A stretch of 58,090 nt of DNA from an uncultured Pirellulaceae bacterium (lineage in GTDB: Bacteria; Planctomycetota; Planctomycetia; Pirellulales; Pirellulaceae), in the NCBI GenBank assembly GCA_937929805.1, contig CALFUT010000052.1, positions 1 through 58,090 on the forward strand, read 5' to 3'. Position 1 is the first letter of the stretch, and every line of letters begins with the position of its first letter. The translations under genes and the position numbers were made by a program. The notes under the pieces were generated by a model. That model ran no database searches. It saw only the letters and a list, made by a program, of their open reading frames with translations, and was not told the origin of the DNA. Below, in pieces: positions 36,836 through 46,105 of this stretch.

Positions 36836-39052
36836 ATGCAAAAGCGTTCGCTGCTCGCCTTAGGTAGTAGAGCCATTTTGGTTTTTATCGCTGGATTGCC
36901 AGTTAGCGGATCCAGCAATCTCTTGTCCCAAGAACCTCAGCAGGAAACTTCTTTGTCTGAAAAGTTTGAGTATCCGGTCTCCAGAACAGGTGACGTCACG
37001 GACAACTATCACGGAACGCAGGTTGCCGACCCCTATCGTTGGCTGGAGGACGATGTCCGTGAATCTGACGACGTTCGAAAGTGGGTGACGCAGCAGAATG
37101 AACTGACTTTCAAATACCTTCAGTCGTTGCCGTACCGAAACGCGATCAACGATCGATTGACTCAGTTGTGGGACTACGAAAAGTACGGCGCTCCGTTTCG
37201 CCGAGGCGAGCGATACTTTTTCTTCAAGAACGACGGTCTACAAAATCAGAGCGTTTTGTATCAACAAGATTCGCTCGACGCGCCGGCGAAGGTTCTGCTC
37301 GACCCAAACGAGTGGGCCAGCGACGGAACGATTGCGCTTGGGTCATTATCTTTCAGTCCCGACGGCCAGTTATTGGCGTACAGCGTTCAAGAAGCGGGCT
37401 CCGACTGGCAAACATGGAAAGTATTGGAAGTCGCAACGGGCGAACAACGAACCGACGAAATCGAGTGGAGCAAGTTTGGCTCAGTCAGCTGGACTGCCGA
37501 CAATCAAGGTTTCTACTACAGTGCGTATGACCCGCCGGCTGCCGAGGGTCAGTTTCAAGAATTGAATCTTGGTCAAAAAGTCTATTACCACCAACTGGGC
37601 GACGCGCAGGCGGACGACAAACTCGTTCATCAGAATGCGGATGAACCGGAATGGGGCTTTGCACCGAGTGTGACAGAGGACGGAAAGTATCTAATCATCA
37701 CGGTCTGGCAGGGAACCGACGATCGCTATCGGGTGCTTTTCAAATCACTCGAACAGCCCGACAAGCCATTCACCGCGCTAGTCGAAAAAATGGAAAACGA
37801 GTACTCGTTTCTTGGCAATAACGGCAGCCAATTCTTTTTCAAGTCGGACTTGAAAGCTCCTCGCAAGCGAATCATCGCCACCGATGTTGCCGGTGATGAC
37901 CTGACTGCGTGGAAAGAAATTGTTCCCGAGGTGGAGCAAGCCATGGAAAGTGCCGGGATCGTCGGAGACACCTTGATCATTGAGTACCTGCAGGACGCGA
38001 AAACGCAGGTCAAGCTGTTTGACCTGAAAGGCACGTTTGCCCGCGAGGTCGATTTCCCCGGCATTGGTTCGGCGCGTGGCTTCGGTGGCAAACGCGATCA
38101 CGACGAGACCTTTTACAGCTTTTCCAGCTTCAATCGTCCGCCCGCCACGTATCGCTACGATTTGGCCACCGGCAAGAGCACACAGCTTCAGGCCGCCAAG
38201 GTTGACTTCAACGCGGACGACTATGAAGTCAATCAAGTCTTCTATGCCAGCAAGGATGGAACTCGGGTGCCCATGTTTGTTGCTCACAAGAAAGGGCTGA
38301 AGCTCGACGGCAGCAATCCAACATTGCTTTACGGTTACGGTGGTTTCAATATCTCGTTGACGCCCGGTTTTTCTGTTTCGCGATTGCAGTGGATGGAAAT
38401 GGGTGGCGTGTTCGTGATGGCAAACCTTCGTGGTGGTGGTGAATACGGGAAAGCATGGCACAAGGCCGGAACGAAAACTAAAAAGCAAAACGTGTTCGAT
38501 GACTTTATCGCGGCGGCCGAGTACCTGATCGACCAGAAATACACCTCGCCCAATCGTCTGGGCATTCAAGGCGGAAGCAATGGTGGTTTGCTGGTCGGAG
38601 CCTGCATGGCCCAACGTCCAGATCTTTTTGGTGCCTGTTTGCCGGCCGTCGGAGTCATGGACATGCTCCGTTTTCACAGGTTCACCGCAGGCAGGTTCTG
38701 GGTGGATGACTACGGCAACGCAGAGGAGAACGCGGACGAGTTCGCCGCGATCTACAAATACTCGCCTTATCACAATTTGAAAAAGGGAACCGAGTACCCC
38801 GCGACGATGGTCACCACCGCCGACACCGACGACCGCGTCGTCCCCGGACACAGTTTCAAATTTGCCGCAATGCTGCAGGCGGCTCAGTCCGGGCCCGATC
38901 CAACATTGATCCGGATCGAAACCAAAGCTGGCCACGGTGCGGGGAAACCAACGGCCAAAGTTATCGAAGAGACTGCCGATCTATGGTCATTCTTGGTCAA
39001 GAACCTTGATTTTCAGCCCGAAATCCCACCCACCGAAAGTACTTCGAACTAA
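36836..39052 (+). CDS. Prolyl oligopeptidase family (S9) serine peptidase
   Basis: ATG 36836 (or 36824) starts a signal peptide (SLLALGSRAILVFIAGLPVSG), giving 738 residues; upstream frame extension looks non-coding. The opening PVSRTGDVTDNYHGTQVADPYRWLEDD is the classic S9A start. A beta-propeller follows, then the alpha/beta-hydrolase domain. The catalytic triad is visible: Ser581 in GIQGGSNGGLLVG, Asp in ADTDDRVVPGHS and His in KAGHGAGKPTAK. It cleaves short peptides after proline; the signal peptide places it in the periplasm. It stands alone. Confidence 0.93.
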   Translation: MQKRSLLALGSRAILVFIAGLPVSGSSNLLSQEPQQETSLSEKFEYPVSRTGDVTDNYHGTQVADPYRWLEDDVRESDDVRKWVTQQNELTFKYLQSLPYRNAINDRLTQLWDYEKYGAPFRRGERYFFFKNDGLQNQSVLYQQDSLDAPAKVLLDPNEWASDGTIALGSLSFSPDGQLLAYSVQEAGSDWQTWKVLEVATGEQRTDEIEWSKFGSVSWTADNQGFYYSAYDPPAAEGQFQELNLGQKVYYHQLGDAQADDKLVHQNADEPEWGFAPSVTEDGKYLIITVWQGTDDRYRVLFKSLEQPDKPFTALVEKMENEYSFLGNNGSQFFFKSDLKAPRKRIIATDVAGDDLTAWKEIVPEVEQAMESAGIVGDTLIIEYLQDAKTQVKLFDLKGTFAREVDFPGIGSARGFGGKRDHDETFYSFSSFNRPPATYRYDLATGKSTQLQAAKVDFNADDYEVNQVFYASKDGTRVPMFVAHKKGLKLDGSNPTLLYGYGGFNISLTPGFSVSRLQWMEMGGVFVMANLRGGGEYGKAWHKAGTKTKKQNVFDDFIAAAEYLIDQKYTSPNRLGIQGGSNGGLLVGACMAQRPDLFGACLPAVGVMDMLRFHRFTAGRFWVDDYGNAEENADEFAAIYKYSPYHNLKKGTEYPATMVTTADTDDRVVPGHSFKFAAMLQAAQSGPDPTLIRIETKAGHGAGKPTAKVIEETADLWSFLVKNLDFQPEIPPTESTSN

Positions 39053-39105
39053 GTAAGTCGTTGGTTGGGTTCGGCTTCCGCGTAATTTAGCTCGGTGACA
39101 CCGAC

Positions 39106-39558
39106 TCAGCTCTTCGCCATCAGTCGATACGCGCGATAAAGTCCAAACACCAACCAGAACGCGGCGGCACACCAGTAGAATGAGTATCCGCTGTGAAAAG
39201 GGATCAGTCCCTCCAAAGCCACATCTAACGGTAGAGCCAAGTAGAACAAAAACTCATATCGATTGGTGAACAAGCGATAGAATCGGACACACAAATAGGT
39301 CATCGTGGCGGCGATCGCTAACCCGATGCCCAGACTGATCGGGAAACGGGTTAATAGGCACAGGTGAAAGAAACCAACGTACAGAATGAGCAAGACCAGA
39401 TTGAAGCCGAGCCACTCAAGGATTGACCGGCCTGACCCAGCATTCGATTGATCCGTATTTTTAGCTCCGGTCGTTGCTACATCGTCGACCCCATGAGCCA
39501 CTTCAGTAAGATCGTTGTCAGCCGCATGGTTGGAGTCGTAATCAGCGCTGATGTTCAT
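39106..39558 (-). CDS. Small membrane protein, unknown
   Basis: The 150-residue protein has an acidic Asp/Ala/Asn-rich tail of about 45 residues and then hydrophobic segments: FNLVLLILYVGFFHLCLLT, ISLGIGLAIAATMTYLCV, YEFLFYLALPLDVALEG and FYWCAAAFWLVFGLYRAYRL. I count three to four membrane helices. No family is recognised. It converges with the S9 peptidase gene, and its start is about 110 bases from the 3' end of the following minus-strand lipoprotein gene. Confidence 0.65.
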   Translation of the reverse strand: MNISADYDSNHAADNDLTEVAHGVDDVATTGAKNTDQSNAGSGRSILEWLGFNLVLLILYVGFFHLCLLTRFPISLGIGLAIAATMTYLCVRFYRLFTNRYEFLFYLALPLDVALEGLIPFHSGYSFYWCAAAFWLVFGLYRAYRLMAKS

Positions 39559-39667
39559 GGTTCGCGATCTTCAGACAGGGAAACATCCTATTGTGATCAA
39601 CCAAGCGGGAATGTTGATCGAGATAAACAGAAACAGCTTCTGCCGCGCATCAATAGAGAGAACCATC

Positions 39668-40477
39668 TTACCGTCGCACGGCGTTCGCTGCTCGTCCGGC
39701 CAGTCCACCGGCGAGACGACCGAGCACTTCGCCGTATGGCAAAAAAGCACCGATCTGGCCACCCCACGATGCGCCGTAGTTCGGGTACAGAATGTTCTCG
39801 GCGGATTCCAGCTGATCAGGATGCTGTTGGGCGTACCAATCAATTGCCAGCATGGTCGCGGTGGTGTCATGTTTCAGACCGACACCGGGAATCTCTTTCA
39901 GGGCCGCATAGGCACCCGGATTGATTCGCGATTGGACATCTTGAGCGTAAGCGGCGGTTGAAACGGCCAACGGAGCCACGTCGGAATACAGATTCAGCGT
40001 TTCCGAATATGGGTTGTACCAATCCCCACCCGTGATTCGACCGGGCAACAGCGTGTACTTCAACAGATTGTAGTTCCCCGCAGTGAGCTTCCACACGGGA
40101 CGAATATTCTTATTGGCGACCATTCTTTTCCACTCGCCCACTGGGTCGTACTGGTTCGCTCGCACCAACACGAAATCCAGTTGCTGATCTCGCAAATACT
40201 GCGCCACCTGCTGTTCGGTTTCGTATGAGATCGAGTGATTGTCAACGCGAGGATTTCCCAACGCGATCTGGTTTGGGATCCCAAACACTTTGCCCAGCCC
40301 ATCAATGACGGGCCTCGGTTTGCCTCGTGCGATGCTGATGTCATGCAACGAGCGACTTTGATTCAGCCCCAGATCAGGTCGCTGCTCAAATGCGTTGAAC
40401 GTCGAACACCCAACAGTCACGCATGCGATGAGAGCGATCGTTGCGAGCACTGTTCCGCGATAAAGTAACCGGTTCAT
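39668..40477 (-). CDS. Lipoprotein of unknown function
   Basis: ATG 40477 gives 269 residues with a lipoprotein signal: MNRLLYRGTVLATIALIAC, then VGCS as a possible lipobox. The mature part has no familiar motif. Conserved-looking parts are ARGKPRPVIDGLGKVFGIPNQI, GDWYNPYSETLNLYSDV and a C-terminal Gly/Ala-rich stretch (YGEVLGRLAGGLAGRAANAVRR). GxHDTTA and the NPYS segment might suggest a protein handling an envelope ligand, but no function can be assigned. Confidence 0.7.
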   Translation of the reverse strand: MNRLLYRGTVLATIALIACVTVGCSTFNAFEQRPDLGLNQSRSLHDISIARGKPRPVIDGLGKVFGIPNQIALGNPRVDNHSISYETEQQVAQYLRDQQLDFVLVRANQYDPVGEWKRMVANKNIRPVWKLTAGNYNLLKYTLLPGRITGGDWYNPYSETLNLYSDVAPLAVSTAAYAQDVQSRINPGAYAALKEIPGVGLKHDTTATMLAIDWYAQQHPDQLESAENILYPNYGASWGGQIGAFLPYGEVLGRLAGGLAGRAANAVRR

Positions 40478-40855
40478 GATCAAAATCCGACGCGTGTGTT
40501 AAAGGAGCTACTGCTCGTTCGCTTTTATCGGTTTTGCTCTTTCGTTCCAAGAGAATATCCTACGGGCCGTTGACTACATCACTAAAGCTGAGCGAAAACC
40601 ATTGATTCTGCCAGCACTTTGCTGCAACCAGCGACGAATTCCGTCGCGTTGCGTTAGTCCAGCGACTCGATAGGACTTTGGAATTTCCCAAACACCTTTT
40701 CGAATCGTTCCAATCGTTCGGATTCATCCTCAAGTATCAAAATCAATAGTGCCTGATGCTGCGGCAAAATTGGTGTTCACCACGCACCACCTGTTCCGAC
40801 GGTTGGCAGCGAGTTGCAATCGGCTTGCGAGCTTAACCAACCCGAACAGCGCACG
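40478..40855. other. Intergenic region between the lipoprotein gene and tRNA-Asn terminator
   Basis: About 380 bases without a plausible coding frame. It contains the leader of the lipoprotein gene and the downstream side of the tRNA-Asn transcript. No other structure is evident. Confidence 0.4.
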
Positions 40856-40896
40856 AAAAAGCCCGTGTTCAATGCAAAAGCAACAAAACACGGGCT
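40856..40896 (-). terminator. Intrinsic terminator after tRNA-Asn
   Basis: On the minus strand AGCCCGTGTT (40896-40887) pairs perfectly with AACACGGGCT (40869-40860), and TTTTT follows. It lies 9 bases after the tRNA 3' end. Confidence 0.85.
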
Positions 40897-40905
40897 CTTT
40901 CAAAG

Positions 40906-40978
40906 CTCCCCCGCCTGGGCTCGAACCAGGGACACATGGATTAACAGTCCATTGCTCTACCAACTGAGCTACAGGGGA
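40906..40978 (-). tRNA. tRNA-Asn (GTT)
   Basis: The minus strand folds as a 73-base cloverleaf: acceptor TCCCCTG/CGGGGGA with one G-T pair, a D arm with AGCTCAGTTGGTAGAGC, an anticodon arm ATGGACTGTTAATCCAT with GTT, and a T arm CCTGGTTCGAGCCCAGG. CCA is not encoded. A terminator follows directly. Confidence 0.95.
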
Positions 40979-41428
40979 TCGCGGTAGGTCGTTGAAGGGG
41001 CCCAGTTTAGAAAAAGGACCCATTCCGGGCAAGGGCCAATATCGGCTGCAAACACCCGGTTTCTGATGATTCTTTTCCAGAAGCCTAAGATCTTTTTCAC
41101 CGGACTAAGCTGTGTCCCAAAACCAGCATTTTAAACCAACATTTTACAACGCTTGAGCATGTTGCTCCTATCGATAGCGTCTGCAGCGTTGAGAAAACCA
41201 AGTTGAACGTAGCCAAAAGTCGCAAAGCATAAACAACGAAAAAACGAAACGCGATCTAGAAGCTGGAAACCATGCGGCCGTCCCGTCATCTCACCGAGCG
41301 GTCCGTCAAAGCTTAATTTTGGGCCAGCAGTTTTCTTCTAGCCACGTCGCACTCAACAGCAACCGTGCCTATCGCCAATACGGCTGACGCTTCCAACTCA
41401 AATTTTTACGTTAGACAAACGCCGCCCG
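40979..41428. other. Intergenic region between phoB and tRNA-Asn
   Basis: About 450 bases with no convincing gene. It holds the promoter side of the tRNA and the 3' flank of phoB. I see no strong hairpin or repeat. Confidence 0.4.
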
Positions 41429-42136
41429 TCATCCTTCAGCACGTTCGCCCTGATCTTTAAAGCGGTAGCCGACACCGCGGACCGTCTCAATGGCGTCGGC
41501 ATACTCGCCAAGCTTCTTCCGAAGAGAGCGAATATGGACGTCGATCGTTCGCTCGAGCACCAAAGAGTCGCCGCCCAAAGCCGAGTCAATCAATTGCGAT
41601 CGCTCGAACGCTCGGCCCGGGTTCCGGATCAATGTATCAAGCAGCCGAAATTCGCTGGGCGTTAGCGAGAGCACCGAATCGCCAAGAGAGACTCGATGCT
41701 TGACGCGATCCACTTTGATTGGCCCGCTGATCACGATATCGCTGCCCGGACCGTGCGTTCGACTGTGGCGACGTAGCAGCGATTTGACTCGTTCCATGAG
41801 CACTCGAACACTGAATGGCTTGACCACGTAGTCGTCGGCTCCGGCCGAGAAACCGGTTAGGTGATCAGACTCTTCTCCCTTGGCCGTTAGCATCAGGACC
41901 GGAGTGTTACGGGTTGCTTCTTCGGATCGCAATCGTTGACACGTTTCGATGCCGTCGAGTAGCGGGATCATCACGTCCAACACGATCACATCGGGCGAGT
42001 GAGCGCGAGCCTGATTGATGGCATCAATGCCGTCGTGAGCACAGGCGACGTCGTAACCTGCATTGGAAAAGTTGTACTCGAGCACTCCTGCTAGGGAGCG
42101 ATCGTCTTCCACAATCAGGATTTTTTTGGGAGGCAT
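41429..42136 (-). CDS. phoB: PhoB-type response regulator
   Basis: The 235-residue protein has an OmpR/PhoB layout. The receiver domain starts KKILIVEDDRSLAG, the phospho-acceptor is the Asp in VIVLDVMIPLLDG, followed by MLTAKGEE and YVVKPFSVR. The winged-helix output domain has LTPSEFRLLDTLIRNPGRAFER, ERTIDVHIRSLRKKLG and IETVRGVGYRF. It is the last gene of the pst/pho cluster, 11 bases after phoU, and is expected to activate phosphate-starvation genes after phosphorylation by PhoR (50054-51415). Confidence 0.93.
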   Translation of the reverse strand: MPPKKILIVEDDRSLAGVLEYNFSNAGYDVACAHDGIDAINQARAHSPDVIVLDVMIPLLDGIETCQRLRSEEATRNTPVLMLTAKGEESDHLTGFSAGADDYVVKPFSVRVLMERVKSLLRRHSRTHGPGSDIVISGPIKVDRVKHRVSLGDSVLSLTPSEFRLLDTLIRNPGRAFERSQLIDSALGGDSLVLERTIDVHIRSLRKKLGEYADAIETVRGVGYRFKDQGERAEG

Positions 42137-42147
42137 GTTTTTGTTGC

Positions 42148-42825
42148 CTAAGACAGTTCAGGCGAGTACTCGGAATGATTGTGCCGGATGATTTCGCCGT
42201 CGATCATGTAGATCACATCCTCCGCAATGTTCTCTGCGTGGTCGGCAATTCTTTCGATGTGACGTGCGGCAGAGAAGCAGTGCAGGGCGGCAACGACTAA
42301 TTTCGGGTCGCTGGCCATCAAGCCCTGAAGTTCTTCAATGACCACCAAATTGTATTGGTCGACGGCCCGGTCACTTACGATCACTTGTTTGGCGAGTGAC
42401 GTATCGGAGTTGACGAATCCATCCAACGACATCTTCACCATCGACTTGGCAAGGTTCGCCATTTCGGGCAACTTGTCAGGGATTGGGAAGTAGGGATGCT
42501 CGTGCATATTCTGTGCACGTTCGGCAATGTTGCAGGCGAGATCCGCAATTCGCTCGAGGTCGGAATTGATTTTTAGCACGGTCGTGATGCGACGGAGGTC
42601 TGCTGCCACAGGCTGATGCAATGCCAGAATTTTCAGGCAGTCTTCTTCGATTTCGACTTCCAGTTGATTTACTTGATCGTCGGTTGCGATGACTTCGGAG
42701 GCAAGTTGAAGCTGTTGTTCACACAAACCTTGAACGGCTTTGTCGATCATTTGTTCGACGATACCAAACACCGACATCAGTCGCGTGTGAAGTCCATCGA
42801 CATCAATTTGAAGGTGTCGGCCCAT
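42148..42825 (-). CDS. phoU: Phosphate transport regulator PhoU
   Basis: The 225-residue protein is all-helical with the two PhoU metal-motif helices: the E/D-rich VEIEEDCLKILALHQPVAADLRR in the first repeat and CFSAARHIERIADHAENIAED in the second. PhoU links the Pst transporter to PhoR and represses the regulon when phosphate is plentiful. It lies between pstB and phoB, its common place. Both repeats are complete. Confidence 0.95.
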   Translation of the reverse strand: MGRHLQIDVDGLHTRLMSVFGIVEQMIDKAVQGLCEQQLQLASEVIATDDQVNQLEVEIEEDCLKILALHQPVAADLRRITTVLKINSDLERIADLACNIAERAQNMHEHPYFPIPDKLPEMANLAKSMVKMSLDGFVNSDTSLAKQVIVSDRAVDQYNLVVIEELQGLMASDPKLVVAALHCFSAARHIERIADHAENIAEDVIYMIDGEIIRHNHSEYSPELS

Positions 42826-42966
42826 GATTTTAATTCGCGAGAGTTAAGTTTTAGTCATTTGGTTGAGGCAAAGCACGGGTTCGCAGTGTTGGCTAAAGTC
42901 GACGGATGTTGCGTTTCTGCCCGAAGGTGGTATCGCAAATATCCAAAACCGGCTTTGAAATTCTCG

Positions 42967-43827
42967 TTAGCCAAACTTTCCGGAAACGTAGTCTTCGGTT
43001 TGCTGCTTTGCAGGTCGAGTGAACACTTGTTCGGTGCTGCCTTCTTCGATGATCTTGCCTTCAAAGAAGAAGGCGGTCCGATCGCTGCAGCGAGCGGCTT
43101 GGTGCATGTTGTGGGTGACGATCACGATGGTGTATTGCTCACGAAGTTCATAAATCAAATCTTCAATTCGAGCCGTGGAAGCCGGGTCAAGCGCCGAGCA
43201 GGGTTCGTCCATCAACAGAATTTCCGGGCCAACCGCGATCGCACGAGCGATGCACAACCGCTGCTGCTGTCCGCCGGAAAGCCCCAGAGCCGATTGATGC
43301 AATCGGTCTTTGACTTCGCCCCACAACGCGGCCTTCTTCAACGCCCACTCGACAAGGTCATTCAAATCGGACTTCGTCATGCCGGCGAAGTGCAGTCGCG
43401 GCCCGAAGGCAATGTTGTCGTAGATAGACTTAGGAAACGGGTTGGGTTTTTGGAACACGATTCCAATACGCCGCCGCAGTGAAACGACGTCCGTCGACTT
43501 GGCCAAAATCTCGATATCGGGCAAACGTAAACTGCCGGCCGCTCGAGCACCCGGCACGACATCGTTCATGCGATTGATCCACTTGAGCAACGTACTTTTT
43601 CCGCAGCCACTGGGACCAATAAATGCGGTGACTCGTTTGCCAGGTATCTCCAAGTTCAGATCATGAAGCGCTTGAAACGTTCCATACCATGCGCAGAAAT
43701 TGGACAACGAAATAATCGACTGTGGCGATTCGGTATCTTTGGATTCTTGATGCCGGATTACGTCCGGAGTGAACTGAGATGACATGGACGACTTATCAGC
43801 CTTTGGTACGGAGGAAACGGGTGACAT
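42967..43827 (-). CDS. pstB: Phosphate ABC transporter ATP-binding protein PstB
   Basis: The ABC motifs are complete: Walker [11 protein letters not shown]-loop [22 protein letters not shown], signature LSGGQQQR, Walker [14 protein letters not shown] and the His switch [17 protein letters not shown]. The FQKPNPFP segment is specific to PstB. ATG 43827 is chosen; a TTG at 43857 would add ten residues. The N-terminal extension (about 40 residues, Ser/Asp-rich) is longer than in Escherichia coli. The gene sits 40 bases after pstA and completes the transporter. Confidence 0.96.
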   Translation of the reverse strand: MSPVSSVPKADKSSMSSQFTPDVIRHQESKDTESPQSIISLSNFCAWYGTFQALHDLNLEIPGKRVTAFIGPSGCGKSTLLKWINRMNDVVPGARAAGSLRLPDIEILAKSTDVVSLRRRIGIVFQKPNPFPKSIYDNIAFGPRLHFAGMTKSDLNDLVEWALKKAALWGEVKDRLHQSALGLSGGQQQRLCIARAIAVGPEILLMDEPCSALDPASTARIEDLIYELREQYTIVIVTHNMHQAARCSDRTAFFFEGKIIEEGSTEQVFTRPAKQQTEDYVSGKFG

Positions 43828-43867
43828 GGTGCTCTCGTGGGCTTGATTCAGGCTCAATCGGGCTCAA

Positions 43868-45088
43868 TTAAGTTAACCGTTTTGTCGCCAATTGGCGAAT
43901 CAACACGGCAATTGAGTTGAACGCAAACAAAATGCCCAGCAAAACAATGATACCTCCAGCCGCAATATGTTGAAAATTCAAAGTAGCGTTCGGGTTGATG
44001 GGAAGTCCGGCCCAATAGTAAATCTGGATGGGTAAAACCGAAAAATCGTCCATTAAATGTTTCGGTCCCTGCGTGATATAGACGATTCCCGCCAGCATTA
44101 GAATCGGAGCCGCCTCCCCAATCGCTCGGCTCATCGCCAAGATCGCACCGGTCATGATTCCCGGGACAGCGGCTGGCAGGCTAACGTTGCTAATCACTTG
44201 CCAAGGAGTGCAACCCAGACCTTGAGCCGCCTGCCGAAGCGACGACGGCACGGCGCGCAGAGCTTCTTGAGTTGAAATAATAATGACGGGCAAAATCACA
44301 AGCATCAGAGTCAGGCTGGCAGCCAAAACGCTGCGGCCGAACGGCAGCCGGAAGGAGTACCAAGCTTGGTTGGCGTTGATGCCTCCTTCGGCATCCGACA
44401 ACACTGAAACAGCCATGGTGGCGTCGTCGTCAGGAAAATCGTCGTCCGGCCCGATGACGTTTAGCTTGACCTCGCTGCCGTCACTCTTGTACGCAACCAT
44501 TCCATCGGTGAGTGCTGGGATCGAGTCGCGATCTTCCACCGGCAAAAAGACGACCTCCATCCCTTCGGTTAGATACTGCCGTTTGTAGGTCGTGCCAATT
44601 TCAAACCACGGATCGGCATCCGAGCCGAAAACTCCAAACATGGTGGCGAAAGCAGTCAGGCCCAGAATTCCATAAACGATCGAAGGCACGCCAGCCAGAT
44701 TGCTAATGTTCAGTTGCAGTAAACTGGATAGTCGCCTTAGCCAGCGATTGGTCGGTTTGAACTCTTCTAGGAATATGGCGGTACCGATTCCAAGTGGCAA
44801 GCAAAACAGTGCGCAACCGCAGCAGACCCAGATGGAACCTTGAAGGGAGGGGCCAATGCCCGCTTCAGTCGCTTCTGGAGCAGGCGGATTGGTGAAAAAG
44901 TGACTGGAGCTAGTGATTGCTGGCAGACCCTGCACGATGATCGACAGCAACAGCACCATCAGAATCAGCACGGACGCTGACGATGTAATCACGCACGCGA
45001 CCCAGAACAGCCAATTGAGTCGAGTTCGTTTTTCGACCGTTGTGTTCGGGAAACTACTAAAATCTGGAGTGGTTTCAGACGCGTTAAT
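43868..45088 (-). CDS. pstA: Phosphate ABC transporter permease PstA, probable ATT start
   Basis: Family motifs are clear: a first helix (ITSSASVLILMVLLLSIIVQGLP), then GIGTAIFLEEF, LAGVPSIVYGILGL, and near the end EALRAVPSSLRQAAQGLGCTPWQV with MSRAIGEAAPILMLAG, the permease EAA loop. A periplasmic insert of roughly 75 residues (about residues 145-220, acidic, including PDDDFPDDDATM) is not in the classic protein. The start is unusual: coding-like sequence (VEKRTRLNWLFWVAC) continues 32 codons upstream of the first possible GTG (44992), with no ATG, GTG or TTG. An ATT at 45088 sits 6 bases after a perfect AGGAGG and overlaps the pstC stop (GATTAA). I therefore use ATT; GTG 44992 is the fallback. 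Confidence 0.85.
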   Translation of the reverse strand: MNASETTPDFSSFPNTTVEKRTRLNWLFWVACVITSSASVLILMVLLLSIIVQGLPAITSSSHFFTNPPAPEATEAGIGPSLQGSIWVCCGCALFCLPLGIGTAIFLEEFKPTNRWLRRLSSLLQLNISNLAGVPSIVYGILGLTAFATMFGVFGSDADPWFEIGTTYKRQYLTEGMEVVFLPVEDRDSIPALTDGMVAYKSDGSEVKLNVIGPDDDFPDDDATMAVSVLSDAEGGINANQAWYSFRLPFGRSVLAASLTLMLVILPVIIISTQEALRAVPSSLRQAAQGLGCTPWQVISNVSLPAAVPGIMTGAILAMSRAIGEAAPILMLAGIVYITQGPKHLMDDFSVLPIQIYYWAGLPINPNATLNFQHIAAGGIIVLLGILFAFNSIAVLIRQLATKRLT

Positions 45089-46037
45089 CGTATGCCTCCT
45101 GAAAACGCAATCGAATAATGTTGCCTAGCAATGACAACGCCAGCGTCATCAAAAATAGGACCAACGCGACCGAGTAGATCGAGAAATATTCCACATCAAA
45201 GTTCGAGAGATCGCCTTTGGCCATTTGCGTCATGTGTCCCGTCATCGTTTGAATTTGCCCTCGTGGGTCAATCGTCAATCGAGCCAAGCTACCTGCAGCG
45301 AGGGCGACGATCATCGTCTCCCCAATCGCACGAGCCGCCGCCAGCAGAAATGCGGAAATGATTCCTGACAGCGCCGCCGGGATAACGACTTTGACCGACA
45401 CGTCAAACTTCGTTCCACCCAAACCATACGCGGCCTCACGCAGACGTCTGGGCACAGCTCGCAACGCGTCTTCCGACAATGACGCAATGGTCGGCAGGCA
45501 CAAAATACCTACCGCGATTCCCGCGCTCAGCGCGTTGTAGTAGTCAAGCTTGATCCCGACATAGTTACTCAGGAACGGAGTGATTACCGAGAGAGCAAAA
45601 AAGCCGTAGACCACCGTTGGGATACCAGCCAGAAGTTCCAAGCTAGGTTTGAGGATGTTCCGTAACCAATTGGGTGCGTATTCCGCGAGATAGACCGCCG
45701 TGATCAAGCCCAATGGCAAAGCGACGATCATGGCGATGACCGTCACCCACATGGTTCCGCAGATCAGCGGCCAGATGCCGAAGTGTTTGACTTCGCCCAG
45801 TTGAGGGTTCCACTTTGTTCCTGACACAAACTCCCAGACGCTTGTTTCAGGCATGCTGAAAAAAGTACGCGTTTGCCAGACCAGCAGCACCACGATCGAA
45901 ATCGTGATCAAAACCGTAAACAGGGCACAGGCAGCGAGTGCCAAGTACACGCACGATTCCCACACACGCGTTGCACCAAGCGATCGAAACGACCGCTCAG
46001 TGAGAATGGGTGGGGTGGGGTTGGGCGCTGCGGCCAT
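45084..46037 (-). CDS. pstC: Phosphate ABC transporter permease PstC
   Basis: The 317-residue protein has six predicted membrane helices and the PstC motifs GTMWVTVIAMIVALPLGLIT, VYLAEYAPNWLRNILKP, LAGIPTVVYGFFAL and the EAA loop DALRAVPRRLREAAYGLGGTKFDV, ending with AARAIGETMIVALAAG. It pairs with PstA to form the inner-membrane channel for phosphate. The ATG at 46037 is the natural start. Its stop overlaps the probable ATT start of pstA by 5 bases, and the AGGAGG for pstA is inside its last codons. Confidence 0.95.
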   Translation of the reverse strand: MAAAPNPTPPILTERSFRSLGATRVWESCVYLALAACALFTVLITISIVVLLVWQTRTFFSMPETSVWEFVSGTKWNPQLGEVKHFGIWPLICGTMWVTVIAMIVALPLGLITAVYLAEYAPNWLRNILKPSLELLAGIPTVVYGFFALSVITPFLSNYVGIKLDYYNALSAGIAVGILCLPTIASLSEDALRAVPRRLREAAYGLGGTKFDVSVKVVIPAALSGIISAFLLAAARAIGETMIVALAAGSLARLTIDPRGQIQTMTGHMTQMAKGDLSNFDVEYFSIYSVALVLFLMTLALSLLGNIIRLRFQEAYD

Positions 46038-46105
46038 TTAACTATCGGGAATTTGCAATTTGATCAGAAACGGACGATTCGAGCCCATCCAAGCGAGACT
46101 AGATT

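Noticed and set aside
37778-38935. 385-codon minus-strand frame
   Set aside because: It is fully antisense to the S9 peptidase, whose catalytic motifs are intact; no signal of its own.
42616-43482. 288-codon plus-strand frame
   Set aside because: It is antisense to phoU and pstB, both certain genes.
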